Source: Paenibacillus sp. MMS18-CY102
GTDB lineage: Bacteria > Bacillota > Bacilli > Paenibacillales > Paenibacillaceae
NCBI RefSeq assembly: GCF_009789195.1
Contig: NZ_WSTC01000001.1
Coordinates: forward strand, 248,001-312,000
Length of the DNA stretch: 64,000 nucleotides
Direction of reading: 5' to 3'
Below are positions 1-8,290 of the stretch, piece after piece; position 1 is the stretch's first letter; every line of letters starts with the position of its first letter. The notes beneath the pieces are model-generated. The model did no database searches and had not been told where the DNA came from. It saw only the letters and a list, made by a program, of their open reading frames with translations. The position numbers were made by a program, and so were the translations under genes.

Positions 1-1375
1 CTTCACCTGTCAGTAGCGGTGCATCTAACGAAAGGGCAAGCTGCTTCAGTTGGCTGAGATAAGCGCCGATAACAAGAGCCGGTTTCCCTTTGTGGCGTTC
101 CAACAGTTTACGGACAACGGCTGCCTTATTCGGATTTTCCGCTGCCAATCGGGTCTTGGTGCGGGCATCGCTCGACCAGTAGTTTTGTTCCGCTCCATTA
201 GGCAACGGCACACGTACCTCTTCACATCGAAGCTCGGCGATTTGCCCTTGCCGTTCTAGCTCCTTCCACGGCAGTTCATAACGCTTAGGACCAATTAACG
301 AGAAAACGTCTGTCTCTCGCCCATCTTCACGAATAAGCGTTGCTGTGAGCCCGAGCCTGCGGGTCGCCTGAAGCTCTGCAGTCAATCGAAAAACAGGCGC
401 TGGCAGCATATGGACTTCGTCATAAATAATAAGGCCCCAGTCCCGTTCATTAAATAAAGCCATATGGCGATACCCCCCTTCGGTCCCGCCATTGGTCGCC
501 AACATATTGTAAGTAGCAATGGTTATAGGCCGGACTTGCTTTGCCTGTGAAGAATATTCACCAATCGCTTCCGCCTCCAGCGTAGTCTTGTCCAACAATT
601 CCGACTTCCACTGCCGCACAGAAGTTAGGCTGGATGTGACGATAAGCGTCGCGCATTGCAGGCGGGCAACAGCCCCGATACCGATGACCGTCTTGCCCGC
701 GCCACAAGGCAGCACCATTACCCCGCTTCCGCCTGCTACAGATCCCTCCTGATGAAACCGTTCAATCGCCTCCTGCTGATAATTCCGCAGCACAAAAGGC
801 GCTCCAGTTCGCGTTCTCGAACGCAGCGTTAAAGCAAGCAATTCTCCCGAGCGATATCCGGCATAATCCAATATGGGATAGCCTAGACGGGCTAACTCCC
901 GCTTAATAGCGCCTCGCCGGTCGCCACGAATGCCTAGAGCCGCTTCGCTGCTATTGGAAGCGATATGCGTTTGAATCGAAGGCTCCATTCGAATGGCCGC
1001 TATTAATCCTTCGTCTCCAGAAAGGACAAGCTGATCTTCTGCATCGCGGTCCAATCGCAGGCGCCCGAATCGTTCCATTAATAATCTAATCTGGCCTTCG
1101 GCTTCCTTAGCCATCGTGTATCGGTTAAATCGTGCAAGTGAATCCAGCACTTCATTGGCGGCCATGCCCGATGAGGCTGCGTTCCATAACGATAACGGGG
1201 TAATACGGTAGGTATGCATAAAACTCGGGCTCTTCTCAAGCTCCGCAAACCGTACCAGCGCCTCTCTAGCTGCATGGCTATCTTGTGTCCGCTCATCAAG
1301 CAGAACAGTCAGGTCTGCAAGCACAATGAGCGGCTTGGGCGCTCTAGCTGAAGTTGAAGATGTGTGCAATTCCAT
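1..1375 (-). CDS. XPB/Rad25-type DNA repair helicase, C-terminus beyond window
   Basis: This reverse-strand reading frame opens at an ATG at 1375 behind a GGAGTG ribosome binding site and stays open to the left edge, giving about 458 residues without a stop. The translated reverse complement shows Walker A PCGAGKT (about 660-720) and a DEVH box in IIYDEVHMLP (about 400-425). Near the edge it reads PLLTGE, like the region entering the second RecA domain of XPB helicases. The N-terminal part resembles the helicase-associated domain found before the motor in bacterial XPB proteins. These are superfamily 2 ATP-dependent DNA translocases linked to repair. The C-terminal helicase domain is outside the window, so full length cannot be judged. 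Family assignment is firm; the biological role in bacteria is inference. Confidence 0.88.
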   Translation of the reverse strand, partial: MELHTSSTSARAPKPLIVLADLTVLLDERTQDSHAAREALVRFAELEKSPSFMHTYRITPLSLWNAASSGMAANEVLDSLARFNRYTMAKEAEGQIRLLMERFGRLRLDRDAEDQLVLSGDEGLIAAIRMEPSIQTHIASNSSEAALGIRGDRRGAIKRELARLGYPILDYAGYRSGELLALTLRSRTRTGAPFVLRNYQQEAIERFHQEGSVAGGSGVMVLPCGAGKTVIGIGAVARLQCATLIVTSSLTSVRQWKSELLDKTTLEAEAIGEYSSQAKQVRPITIATYNMLATNGGTEGGYRHMALFNERDWGLIIYDEVHMLPAPVFRLTAELQATRRLGLTATLIREDGRETDVFSLIGPKRYELPWKELERQGQIAELRCEEVRVPLPNGAEQNYWSSDARTKTRLAAENPNKAAVVRKLLERHKGKPALVIGAYLSQLKQLALSLDAPLLTGE

Positions 1376-1448
1376 CACTCCGCATCTGTTCAATCTTTAA
1401 CTTTATTAGTTTGAAAGAAATGAGGAATTATTATCCGTATTTATGCAA

Positions 1449-1499
1449 AAGAAAAAACGCCTTTCGTTCCGACTGAGTCGGAACGAAAGACGCTTTTTC
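1449..1499. terminator. Intrinsic terminator, bidirectional
   Basis: A 13-bp perfect stem (1461-1473 with 1477-1489) is flanked by an A-run on the left and a T-run on the right. It lies just after the M20 amidohydrolase stop on the minus strand and ahead of the helicase gene. Confidence 0.85.
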
Positions 1500-1503
1500 T
1501 TTA

Positions 1504-2700
1504 CTATCCTGCTGGTGCAGTTCCCGAAGCCCGATGCTCCGCCATGCCAATTAATAGCCTTGCCGCATGCAGCATTGCACGCTCGTCAATGTCAAACCGG
1601 GGATGGTGATGTGGATAGCTCGCCCCACAAGCGTCGTTGCCCGCACCGACGAACATGAAGCAGCCAGGCACCTGTTGCAAATAATAAGAGAAATCTTCGC
1701 CCGCCATGATTAGCCCGGAAAGCTGTACCGCCTCATCGCCAAACAATCGTTTCGCAACCGACTGGAAGCGTTCCGCTTCCCCATCGTCATTAACGACCGC
1801 AGGATAACCTTCGCGATAATCCAGCGTAATCTGAGCGCCGAACATCTCTGCAATATGTTGGATGACCGTCTCCATACGCGATCGTATTCCCGCTCGCACT
1901 TCATTGCGGAATGTGCGTACAGTGCCGTGAAGAGTGGCCCGCTCAGCAATAACATTTCCTGTAGTGCCCGCTTGAAAGGAGCCTACCGTCACAACAGCTG
2001 GCTCAGTCGGATCCACATTACGGCTAACGATCGTCTGCAGCGACTGCACGAGCGATGCACCGGCTACAACAGCATCTATCGTTTGATGAGGCAATCCGCC
2101 ATGCCCGCCTTTGCCTACAATTTGAATCGTAAATTCGTCTGGCGCTGCCATGAACGGCCCGCCTCTGGATGCAAGCGTTCCATAGGGCAGCGGAGTCCAT
2201 AGATGAACGCCATATATGGCTTCAACACCCTCCAGCGCGCCATCCTTAATCATAGGTACAGCACCGCCGGGGCAAAGCTCTTCGGCTGGCTGGAACAGGA
2301 ATCTTCGGGTGCCTTTCCAGTCCGAACGATTATGTGCATAAGTACGCGCTATTGCAAGCAGCGTAGACGTATGGGCATCGTGGCCGCAGGCATGCATCAC
2401 TCCTGGCACAGCAGATGCATAGTCGCAAGATTTGGCATCTTCTATAGGAAGTGCATCGATGTCTGCCCGCAACGCGACACACGGGCCAGCTTCATCACTA
2501 GATAACTCTGCAACAACGCCATAACCGCCGACGCCTTCCTGCACGTCGCAACCGAATGAACGCAGCATCTTTGCAATCCATGACGACGTTTGTTGCTCCC
2601 GGAACGAAAGCTCGGGATTACGGTGCAAATAGCGGCGCCACTCGACCATATCCGCATACGCAGCTTGCAGTTGTTCTGACGGATCCCATCGTGCCGGCAT
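1504..2700 (-). CDS. M20 family amidohydrolase/peptidase (N-acyl-amino acid amidohydrolase type)
   Basis: A 398-residue cytosolic zinc-type hydrolase of the M20D group, which removes acyl groups from N-acyl amino acids or related amides. Seen in the sequence: RRYLHRNPELSF near the N-terminus, RADIDALPI, the metal-ligand motif MHACGHDAH, FQPAEE with the catalytic glutamate, GKGGHGGLPH in the lid domain, and a C-terminal HHHPRFDIDE. Length is normal for the family. The ATG at 2700 has a GGGAGGGGAC site 6 bases upstream. It is a single gene ending in a terminator. The exact substrate (N-acetyl amino acid, hippurate, indole-acetyl conjugate) cannot be told from sequence alone. Confidence 0.9.
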   Translation of the reverse strand: MPARWDPSEQLQAAYADMVEWRRYLHRNPELSFREQQTSSWIAKMLRSFGCDVQEGVGGYGVVAELSSDEAGPCVALRADIDALPIEDAKSCDYASAVPGVMHACGHDAHTSTLLAIARTYAHNRSDWKGTRRFLFQPAEELCPGGAVPMIKDGALEGVEAIYGVHLWTPLPYGTLASRGGPFMAAPDEFTIQIVGKGGHGGLPHQTIDAVVAGASLVQSLQTIVSRNVDPTEPAVVTVGSFQAGTTGNVIAERATLHGTVRTFRNEVRAGIRSRMETVIQHIAEMFGAQITLDYREGYPAVVNDDGEAERFQSVAKRLFGDEAVQLSGLIMAGEDFSYYLQQVPGCFMFVGAGNDACGASYPHHHPRFDIDERAMLHAARLLIGMAEHRASGTAPAG

Positions 2701-2922
2701 ACCGTGTCCCCTCCCTATCGCTTCAATCTTTCATATGAAATCAATTGTACCAGAACAGAACCATTGAAGGGTAGTCCAGCAACGATATCCGCCCTTGTTG
2801 TGCAAGGCTTGCGCGTAAAGGGGAAACATACTATCATGGGTAAAGAATACAATCCCCATCATCCGCCAATTGGCAGATGACAGTGACAATTTCTCTTTTG
2901 AACATTAGGAGGTCAACAACAA

Positions 2923-3267
2923 ATGATTATCGAAAATACGGGATTAAACGGCATGACGAGCGATCTGGGCCACTTAGACGAATCGGCGGACAAGCTCGGC
3001 TTCGTTAGATGGCAATGGGAGTACACTCGCGCTACATACGACCTGAAACTGGAAGATAAATCGAATAACGAAGTATACTTCGTCCGGTTTAACACGCGCG
3101 CGATTGAAGGCAAACTGGAATCGTCCAGCGCCATCCTTTCTATTGAATCCGTATACCTCGGCCGCGGCACATTCCCGCATGGCCTTGATTATGAATCGCA
3201 AGTTCCGCAACAAATTTTGAGCATCGCGACACAACGACTCGAGCAATTGCGCAAACTGCTCGCTTAG
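2923..3267 (+). CDS. yugN: YugN-like family protein
   Basis: A 114-residue soluble protein that matches the YugN-like family of Bacillales in length and pattern (MIIENTGLNG start, YFVRFNTRAIEGKLE centre, FPHGLDY near the C-terminus). No catalytic motif, membrane segment or signal peptide is visible. The start follows a strong TTAGGAGGT site. It is only 13 bases upstream of the ftsW-type gene, so the two are probably cotranscribed. The function of the family is unknown to me; recognition is by overall similarity. Confidence 0.82.
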   Translation: MIIENTGLNGMTSDLGHLDESADKLGFVRWQWEYTRATYDLKLEDKSNNEVYFVRFNTRAIEGKLESSSAILSIESVYLGRGTFPHGLDYESQVPQQILSIATQRLEQLRKLLA

Positions 3268-3280
3268 CGGAAATCAGGAT

Positions 3281-4456
3281 ATGAAGACAAAGACGGGAAC
3301 CACATCGAAAGGTCGACCTGATTTTTTGCTGCTCGTGCTCATTATTCTGCTCGTCGGCTTCGGTCTCGTTATGGTTTTCAGCTCCAGCTCCAGCATTGCG
3401 GTAGCGGACTCACGCTACAATTACGACTCCCTATACTTTTTGAAGCGTCAGATCATGTTTGCATTCTTCGGCCTGATTGGCATGTTCGCTTGTATGAACA
3501 TGCCTTATCTGTCGTTTCAAAAAGGGATCGGCATGCTGTATATTGTAGGATCGCTTGGTTTGTTAGCCATCGTCCCTTTCATTGCAACAGAGGTGCATGG
3601 CGCGCGAAGCTGGCTCTACATCGGCAGCTTCGGCATTCAACCGACCGAATTCGCCAAGCTTGCGCTCATTCTATACCTCGGGCGGCTGATCGCCAAGAAA
3701 GGCGAAACGTTCCGGGACTTCAAACGAGGGCTGCTGCCCGTCTTCATCATTCTCGGATTGTTTTGCGGCTTGATCATGAAACAGCCCGATCTTGGCGGCT
3801 GCGTCATTATCGCAACAACCGCGGCGTTCATGATGGTTGGCGGAGGAGCGAACTTGAAGCAGCTTGCCACCTCTGGGCTTGTCGCTGTGACTGGCTTCGT
3901 CCTTTTCTTAGCCGTTTCAGCCTTGTTCGACTCAGATGCGTCATCGTATCGGATTAACCGCTTCACTTCCTATCTGCACCCACTTGATACTGCACAGGAA
4001 AGCGGGTTCCATCTCGTTCGATCCTTGGGAGCGCTCGGCCATGGCGGCCTAACAGGAGCGGGCTTTGGGCAAAGTGTTCAGAAGCTGGACTACTTGCCAT
4101 TCCCATACAATGACTTTATCTTCGCCATTATCGCCGAAGAGTTCGGCTTTATCGGAAGCGTCGTATTCTTGCTCGTCTTCCTGCTCTTCCTGTGGCGCGG
4201 CTTGATCGTCGCCCTTCGCTGCCCGGACACTTATGGGACAGTCGTTGGCACGGGAATTGTTGGCCTTATCGGATTCCAAGCATTCATTAACATCGGCGGC
4301 GTTATTGGCGCCATTCCGATAACTGGCGTTACGCTCCCCTTCATCAGCTACGGCGGGTCTTCCATTATCGTCGTTCTGCTCTGTATGGGCGTGCTTCTAA
4401 GCATATCTCGAGAATATTACCGAAGTGACCGCACGGTTAAGGCCTCATCCCGATAA
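3281..4456 (+). CDS. ftsW: FtsW/RodA/SpoVE family peptidoglycan polymerase
   Basis: A 391-residue polytopic SEDS protein with about ten hydrophobic segments, the family of lipid II-using glycosyltransferases that work with a class B PBP in division, elongation or spore cortex synthesis. Diagnostic stretches are FSSSSSIAV after helix 1, the EVHGARSWLYIG loop, QPTEFAKLALILYLG, KQPDLGG, the large extracellular loop followed by YNDFIFAIIAEEFGF, and PFISYGGSS near the end. It follows yugN closely and ends in a strong terminator. No dcw cluster neighbours are present, so it could be the vegetative FtsW or the sporulation SpoVE paralogue; sequence reading alone does not separate these. Confidence 0.87.
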   Translation: MKTKTGTTSKGRPDFLLLVLIILLVGFGLVMVFSSSSSIAVADSRYNYDSLYFLKRQIMFAFFGLIGMFACMNMPYLSFQKGIGMLYIVGSLGLLAIVPFIATEVHGARSWLYIGSFGIQPTEFAKLALILYLGRLIAKKGETFRDFKRGLLPVFIILGLFCGLIMKQPDLGGCVIIATTAAFMMVGGGANLKQLATSGLVAVTGFVLFLAVSALFDSDASSYRINRFTSYLHPLDTAQESGFHLVRSLGALGHGGLTGAGFGQSVQKLDYLPFPYNDFIFAIIAEEFGFIGSVVFLLVFLLFLWRGLIVALRCPDTYGTVVGTGIVGLIGFQAFINIGGVIGAIPITGVTLPFISYGGSSIIVVLLCMGVLLSISREYYRSDRTVKASSR

Positions 4457-4457
4457 A

Positions 4458-4503
4458 CAAAATGCCCCTCAACCAGCCTGCTGGCCGTTGAGGGGCATTT
4501 TAT
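4458..4503 (+). terminator. Intrinsic terminator after ftsW
   Basis: A 14-bp stem (4460-4473 with 4487-4500) with a T-rich end starts a few bases after the stop codon. A-rich sequence on the other side means it may also serve the convergent Asp23 gene. Confidence 0.85.
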
Positions 4504-4514
4504 CATCATTGCTG

Positions 4515-4898
4515 TTATTTCACGCGGGAAGAATCTACGTCCACTACTTCTTCTTCCTTGAAAGCTACGCCTTCAACTTTAATATTGACTTCAACCACAT
4601 GAAGGCCAGTCATATTCTCGACTGATTCACGTACGTTTAATTGCAGTTGGCGGCTAACCTCATGAATCGGAATGCCATACTTTACGATAACGCGCAGATC
4701 GATTGCAGCTTCGAGCTGGCCGACCTCCACCGACACGCCTTTTTGGACATTTTTACCGCTTAGGCGCTTCGCAAGCCCTTCAGAAATACCGCCTGACATT
4801 GCAGCTATTCCTGGCGTCTCTAACGCAGCCAATCCAGCGATCGTAGCGACGACGTCGTCGGATATTCGAATAAGGCCGGTTTGAAGTTGTTCAGTCAT
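4515..4898 (-). CDS. Asp23/Gls24 family envelope stress response protein
   Basis: A protein of 127 residues from the preferred ATG at 4898, which has an AGGAG site 8 bases upstream; a GTG three codons earlier sits on that site and is less likely. The pattern IRISDDVVATIAGLAALETPGIAAM, then AIDLRVIVKYGIPIHEV and a C-terminal VNIKVEGVAF is typical of the Asp23/Gls24 (YloU/YqhY) family. Members are small soluble proteins associated with the envelope or with fatty-acid metabolism genes. Here it is a single gene, convergent with ftsW, so context gives no extra clue. The family call is secure; the physiological role is not. Confidence 0.88.
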   Translation of the reverse strand: MTEQLQTGLIRISDDVVATIAGLAALETPGIAAMSGGISEGLAKRLSGKNVQKGVSVEVGQLEAAIDLRVIVKYGIPIHEVSRQLQLNVRESVENMTGLHVVEVNIKVEGVAFKEEEVVDVDSSRVK

Positions 4899-5062
4899 GT
4901 CGCTCACTCCTCATCAATTTCCATTTGATATTATTGTAATGGAACGACCGCTTCGAATCAAGCCGCGAATGCCGTCGAATATGGGAAAGTTTACATGAAA
5001 ACTAATTTTTAGTATAGTATTGTTCAGCTAACGCACAATGTTGTAAAACGAGGTGTTCAATT

Positions 5063-6127
5063 GTGAGACAGAAACTGTTTTTTCTAGGCTTGATTGTTAT
5101 GTTTGCCTTGAGCGCGATCGGCCATTTTGGCCATTGGGATATGACGCTGCAATTCGTTATCTCCGCTATCGCAATCATATTCGTCGCTGGCTTCCTTGGC
5201 AAAGCCACAGAAAGCGTCGCACATTATGCTGGCCAAAGGCTAGGCGGCTTTCTTAATGCGACGTTCGGCAATGCAGCCGAATTAATTATCGCGTTTTTCT
5301 TGGTCAAAGAAGGGCTGTTCGATATGGTCAAGGCGAGCATCACCGGTTCGATCATCGGAAACCTGCTGCTCGTGCTAGGCTTAAGCGTCCTGTTTGGCGG
5401 CCTGAAGTACAAGGAACAAAAGTTTAACGCACGGCTCGCCGACCATAATGGCACGTTGATGACGCTTGCTATTGTCGCGCTATTCGTGCCTGCGGTTTTC
5501 GTGAAAGTGGAGCATTTCTCGCTCGATAAGGATAAGATGCTCAGCATCGCTGTTGCGTGTATTCTCATCGTATGTTATTTGCTCTGGCTCGTCTTCTCAA
5601 TGATTACGCACAAAGATATGCTGGCGGATGAAGAAATGTCAGCCGATCATGGCGAAGAGCCCGCTTGGTCCAAAGGCGTATCCGTTCTCATGCTCGTTGT
5701 AGCTACCGTTATGGTTGCCTTCGTCAGTGAGTGGCTCGTCCATACCCTCGACTCGTTTACGCACAAATTTGGGCTATCAGAGCTCTTCGTAGGCGCATTC
5801 GTAATTGCGATCGTCGGCAATGCGGCAGAACACAGCGCTGCGATTATGTTGGCGATGAAAAACAAAATGGGCGCAGCTGTGGAAATTGCAATCGGAAGCA
5901 GCTTGCAAATTGCTTTGTTCGTAGCTCCTGTCCTGATCTTGGTAAGTACGCTGGTCAATAAAGGCTCCTGGATGGACATCGTCTTTTCGCCAATTGAGCT
6001 TACTGCAATAGGGGTATCCGTATTCGTTGCCAAATCGATTTCCAAAGACGGTTCAACCAACTGGTATGAAGGTGTCCTATTGCTCATGCTCTATGTCATA
6101 CTCGGGTTTGCGTTCTATTTGGTCTAA
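5063..6127 (+). CDS. cax: Calcium/proton exchanger (CaCA/CAX family)
   Basis: A 354-residue integral membrane antiporter of the CAX branch, exporting Ca2+ in exchange for protons. The two duplicated alpha repeats that form the cation site are visible: FLNATFGNAAELIIAFF in the first half and IAIVGNAAEHSAAIM in the second. Roughly eleven hydrophobic segments are split by an acidic cytosolic loop near DEEMSADHGEE. The GTG start at 5063 follows a GAGGTG site. Length fits bacterial CAX proteins. It stands alone, followed by a structured RNA region. Other divalent ions cannot be excluded as substrates. Confidence 0.9.
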   Translation: MRQKLFFLGLIVMFALSAIGHFGHWDMTLQFVISAIAIIFVAGFLGKATESVAHYAGQRLGGFLNATFGNAAELIIAFFLVKEGLFDMVKASITGSIIGNLLLVLGLSVLFGGLKYKEQKFNARLADHNGTLMTLAIVALFVPAVFVKVEHFSLDKDKMLSIAVACILIVCYLLWLVFSMITHKDMLADEEMSADHGEEPAWSKGVSVLMLVVATVMVAFVSEWLVHTLDSFTHKFGLSELFVGAFVIAIVGNAAEHSAAIMLAMKNKMGAAVEIAIGSSLQIALFVAPVLILVSTLVNKGSWMDIVFSPIELTAIGVSVFVAKSISKDGSTNWYEGVLLLMLYVILGFAFYLV

Positions 6128-6130
6128 AGG

Positions 6131-6160
6131 CTGGCGCTCTTAGCCGCAATCCGCTATAAT
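6131..6160 (+). promoter_or_regulatory. Promoter for structured leader RNA
   Basis: A perfect TATAAT at 6155-6160 lies 17-18 bp downstream of a weak -35 like CTGGCG (6131-6136). A start about 6167 would place the whole structured element at the 5' end of the transcript. Confidence 0.55.
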
Positions 6161-6166
6161 AGGTAA

Positions 6167-6284
6167 AGAAACCGGTTGCCCACTAACCTTACTTACACAA
6201 CTTAAAGGCAATGTTACCTGTGCAAACCACGTAGGTACAACCTCGGACGTCAACTTGGCGAACTCCGGGGCTGTGCCTTTTTTG
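6167..6284 (+). ncRNA. Unidentified structured leader RNA with competing hairpins and terminator
   Basis: The 118-nt stretch after a TATAAT promoter can form three elements. Hairpin A pairs TTGCC (6176-6180) with GGCAA (6207-6211). Hairpin B pairs TACCT (6215-6219) with AGGTA (6233-6237) and inner GTG (6220-6222) with CAC (6228-6230). Hairpin C pairs GGTACA (6234-6239) with TGTGCC (6272-6277), CCTCGGA (6241-6247) with TCCGGGG (6264-6270), and CGTC (6248-6251) with GGCG (6257-6260), followed by TTTTTT. Bases 6234-6237 are used by both B and C, so B can act as an antiterminator. The terminator lies 60 nt ahead of the amylase start. I cannot match it to a known riboswitch, 6S or SRP RNA. It could also be a stand-alone small RNA. 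Confidence 0.55.
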
Positions 6285-6342
6285 TTTTATGCAGCCTATT
6301 GGCCTGCCTCATTACCTTCATCATGTAGAGGAGACAATCACG

Positions 6343-8100
6343 ATGCTAAAAGAAGCGATCTATCATCGCCCCAAGCAAAATTGGGCGTTCGCATACAACT
6401 ACGAAACGGTGATTCTCCGCATTCGCACAAAACGGGATGATGTACAATCCGTGGAAGCCATCCACGGAGATAAATATGATTGGGATAAGACAGTTACGGC
6501 CTCTTCGATGCGCCTGCTTTCTTCTGACGCCCTGTTCGACTACTGGGAAGTGTCCGTCAAGCCCCCATTCCGCCGGCTTCGATATGCCTTTAAGCTCAAG
6601 GGATTAGACGGTGAGACAGTCTACCTGACAGAGCAAGCATTCGAGACCGAAGCTCCAGAGGACGCAATGTCCTTCTTCGATTATCCGTATTTAAATCCAA
6701 TTGACCTATTCCAACCGCCTGCATGGGTGAAGGATGCGGTGTTCTATCAAATCTTCCCGGAACGCTTCGCCAACGGCGATCCATCCCTTAATCCAGAAGG
6801 CACTGAGCCTTGGGGCGGAGAGCCTACGCCTTCGAATTTCTTCGGCGGGGACCTTCAAGGGGTCATCGACCATTTGGACCATCTCAGTAGCTTGGGCATC
6901 AATGCCATTTACTTTACGCCTGTGTTCCTAGCTCCTACTAATCACAAATACGATACAACTGACTACATGCAGGTCGATCCTGCTTTTGGGACCAACGAGC
7001 TGTTAAAGCAGCTTATCTCAGACTGCCATGCTCGCGGCATTCGCGTTCTGCTTGATGCCGTATTCAACCACGCCGGGCGAACGTTCCCGCCGTTTGTTGA
7101 CGTATTAGCCAACGGAGAAAACTCCCGTTATGCAGATTGGTTCCATGTTCGGGAATGGCCGATCGGCGTAAAAGACGGAATTCCTACGTATGAAACATTC
7201 TCCTTCGCTCCGACGATGCCGAAGTTGAACACCGAGAATGCCGAAGTGAAACAATATTTGCTCGATGTTGCAAAATATTGGATCGAAGAGATTGGCATTG
7301 ACGGCTGGCGCCTTGATGTGGCGAATGAAGTCGACCATGCCTTCTGGCGCGAGTTCCGGCAAACGGTGAAGCGTGCGAATCCTGAAGCCTATATTTTGGG
7401 CGAAATCTGGCATGATTCTCTCATGTGGCTGCAAGGCGACCAGTTCGATGCCGTTATGAACTACCCTTTCACCAATGCCGTGCTCGACTTTTTCGCCTAT
7501 GGAAAACGCGATGCGAAACATTTTGCCGACGCAATTGGCCGCCAGCTAGCGGAATACCCGCAGCAGGTAACCGAAGTAACGTTCAATTTGCTGGATAGCC
7601 ACGACACGCCTCGCTTGCTCACGCTATGCGGTGACGATGAACGCCGAATGCAGCTAGCTGCATTGTTCCAGCTCACTTATCCGGGCACACCTTGTATCTA
7701 CTACGGCGATGAAGTCGGCATGAGTGGCGAAGGCGATCCGGGATGCCGGCAATGTATGGTATGGGATTCAGCTAAGCAAAACCAATCGCTATTGAAATTT
7801 TACAAGGATGCCTTATCGTTACGTTCACGTTATGCCGCACTTCGAGGCGTTGGTTTGCAGTTCGTATCCGCAGAGCGCAAAAGCCATGTGCTTGCATACG
7901 AAAGATTCGACGAAAACGAACGTTTATTCATCGTTATGAACGTTTCGGATCAATCTGTTCAGTATGCGCCACCTGCCTCCATCAGCAACTTAAACTGGGC
8001 AGATCAATTATCCAGCGGTGTGGCACAGGCCGGCACAGGCACAAATGCTTACAGCATCTCGCTCGAACCATTTGGATTCGCCGTTTTTGCACAACAATAG
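6343..8100 (+). CDS. GH13 neopullulanase / cyclomaltodextrinase-type alpha-glycosidase
   Basis: A 585-residue cytosolic enzyme from ATG 6343, which has an AGAGGAGA site 7 bases upstream; the frame is open 18 codons further but without a good site. The N-terminal roughly 120 residues look like the beta-sandwich (CBM34-like) domain of cyclomaltodextrinases and neopullulanases, followed by [14 protein letters not shown] and the GH13 barrel. Catalytic motifs: [19 protein letters not shown] with the nucleophile Asp, ILGEIW with the acid Glu, and LDSHDTPR with the third Asp. There is no signal peptide, so it likely degrades imported maltodextrins or cyclodextrins. It is followed by a terminator, a LacI regulator and a GH15 enzyme, forming a maltodextrin cluster. 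Confidence 0.9.
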   Translation: MLKEAIYHRPKQNWAFAYNYETVILRIRTKRDDVQSVEAIHGDKYDWDKTVTASSMRLLSSDALFDYWEVSVKPPFRRLRYAFKLKGLDGETVYLTEQAFETEAPEDAMSFFDYPYLNPIDLFQPPAWVKDAVFYQIFPERFANGDPSLNPEGTEPWGGEPTPSNFFGGDLQGVIDHLDHLSSLGINAIYFTPVFLAPTNHKYDTTDYMQVDPAFGTNELLKQLISDCHARGIRVLLDAVFNHAGRTFPPFVDVLANGENSRYADWFHVREWPIGVKDGIPTYETFSFAPTMPKLNTENAEVKQYLLDVAKYWIEEIGIDGWRLDVANEVDHAFWREFRQTVKRANPEAYILGEIWHDSLMWLQGDQFDAVMNYPFTNAVLDFFAYGKRDAKHFADAIGRQLAEYPQQVTEVTFNLLDSHDTPRLLTLCGDDERRMQLAALFQLTYPGTPCIYYGDEVGMSGEGDPGCRQCMVWDSAKQNQSLLKFYKDALSLRSRYAALRGVGLQFVSAERKSHVLAYERFDENERLFIVMNVSDQSVQYAPPASISNLNWADQLSSGVAQAGTGTNAYSISLEPFGFAVFAQQ

Positions 8101-8128
8101 GCGCGATTCCTCTCTATCAAGACCACTT

Positions 8129-8175
8129 TAAAGTGCTAAAGTAGGGTTTTACCTCCTACCTTAGCACTTTTTTTG
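8129..8175 (+). terminator. Intrinsic terminator after amylase gene
   Basis: The arms AAGTGCTAA (8131-8139) and TTAGCACTT (8161-8169), with an inner GTAGG/CCTAC pair, form a long stem followed by a run of seven T. Confidence 0.88.
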
Positions 8176-8212
8176 TATTTTTTTCTAGGAAAATGGACAG
8201 AAATAGCCTGTC

Positions 8213-8271
8213 TATTTACAATAATCGCTACTTGCTATAACATAGGGGCAGTAACATTTCAAACGATTGCA
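8213..8271 (+). promoter_or_regulatory. Promoter and LacI/CcpA-type operator of the regulator gene
   Basis: An extended -10 (TGC before TATAAC, 8236-8241) with a TTTACA-like -35 about 15 bp upstream predicts a start near 8248. Just downstream, 8258-8271 reads TTCAAACGATTGCA, a near-palindrome with central CG as in LacI-family operators, matching the cre consensus at 12 of 14 positions. Its place after the start suggests roadblock repression, by the adjacent LacI protein or by CcpA. Confidence 0.5.
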
Positions 8272-8290
8272 CAGAGAGGCTGTTGTCGTT

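Noticed and set aside
6167-6284. Reading the structured RNA as 6S RNA or SRP RNA
   Set aside because: It is shorter than 6S RNA, lacks a long closing helix with a central bubble, and has no SRP GGAAGGNAGCA-type core.
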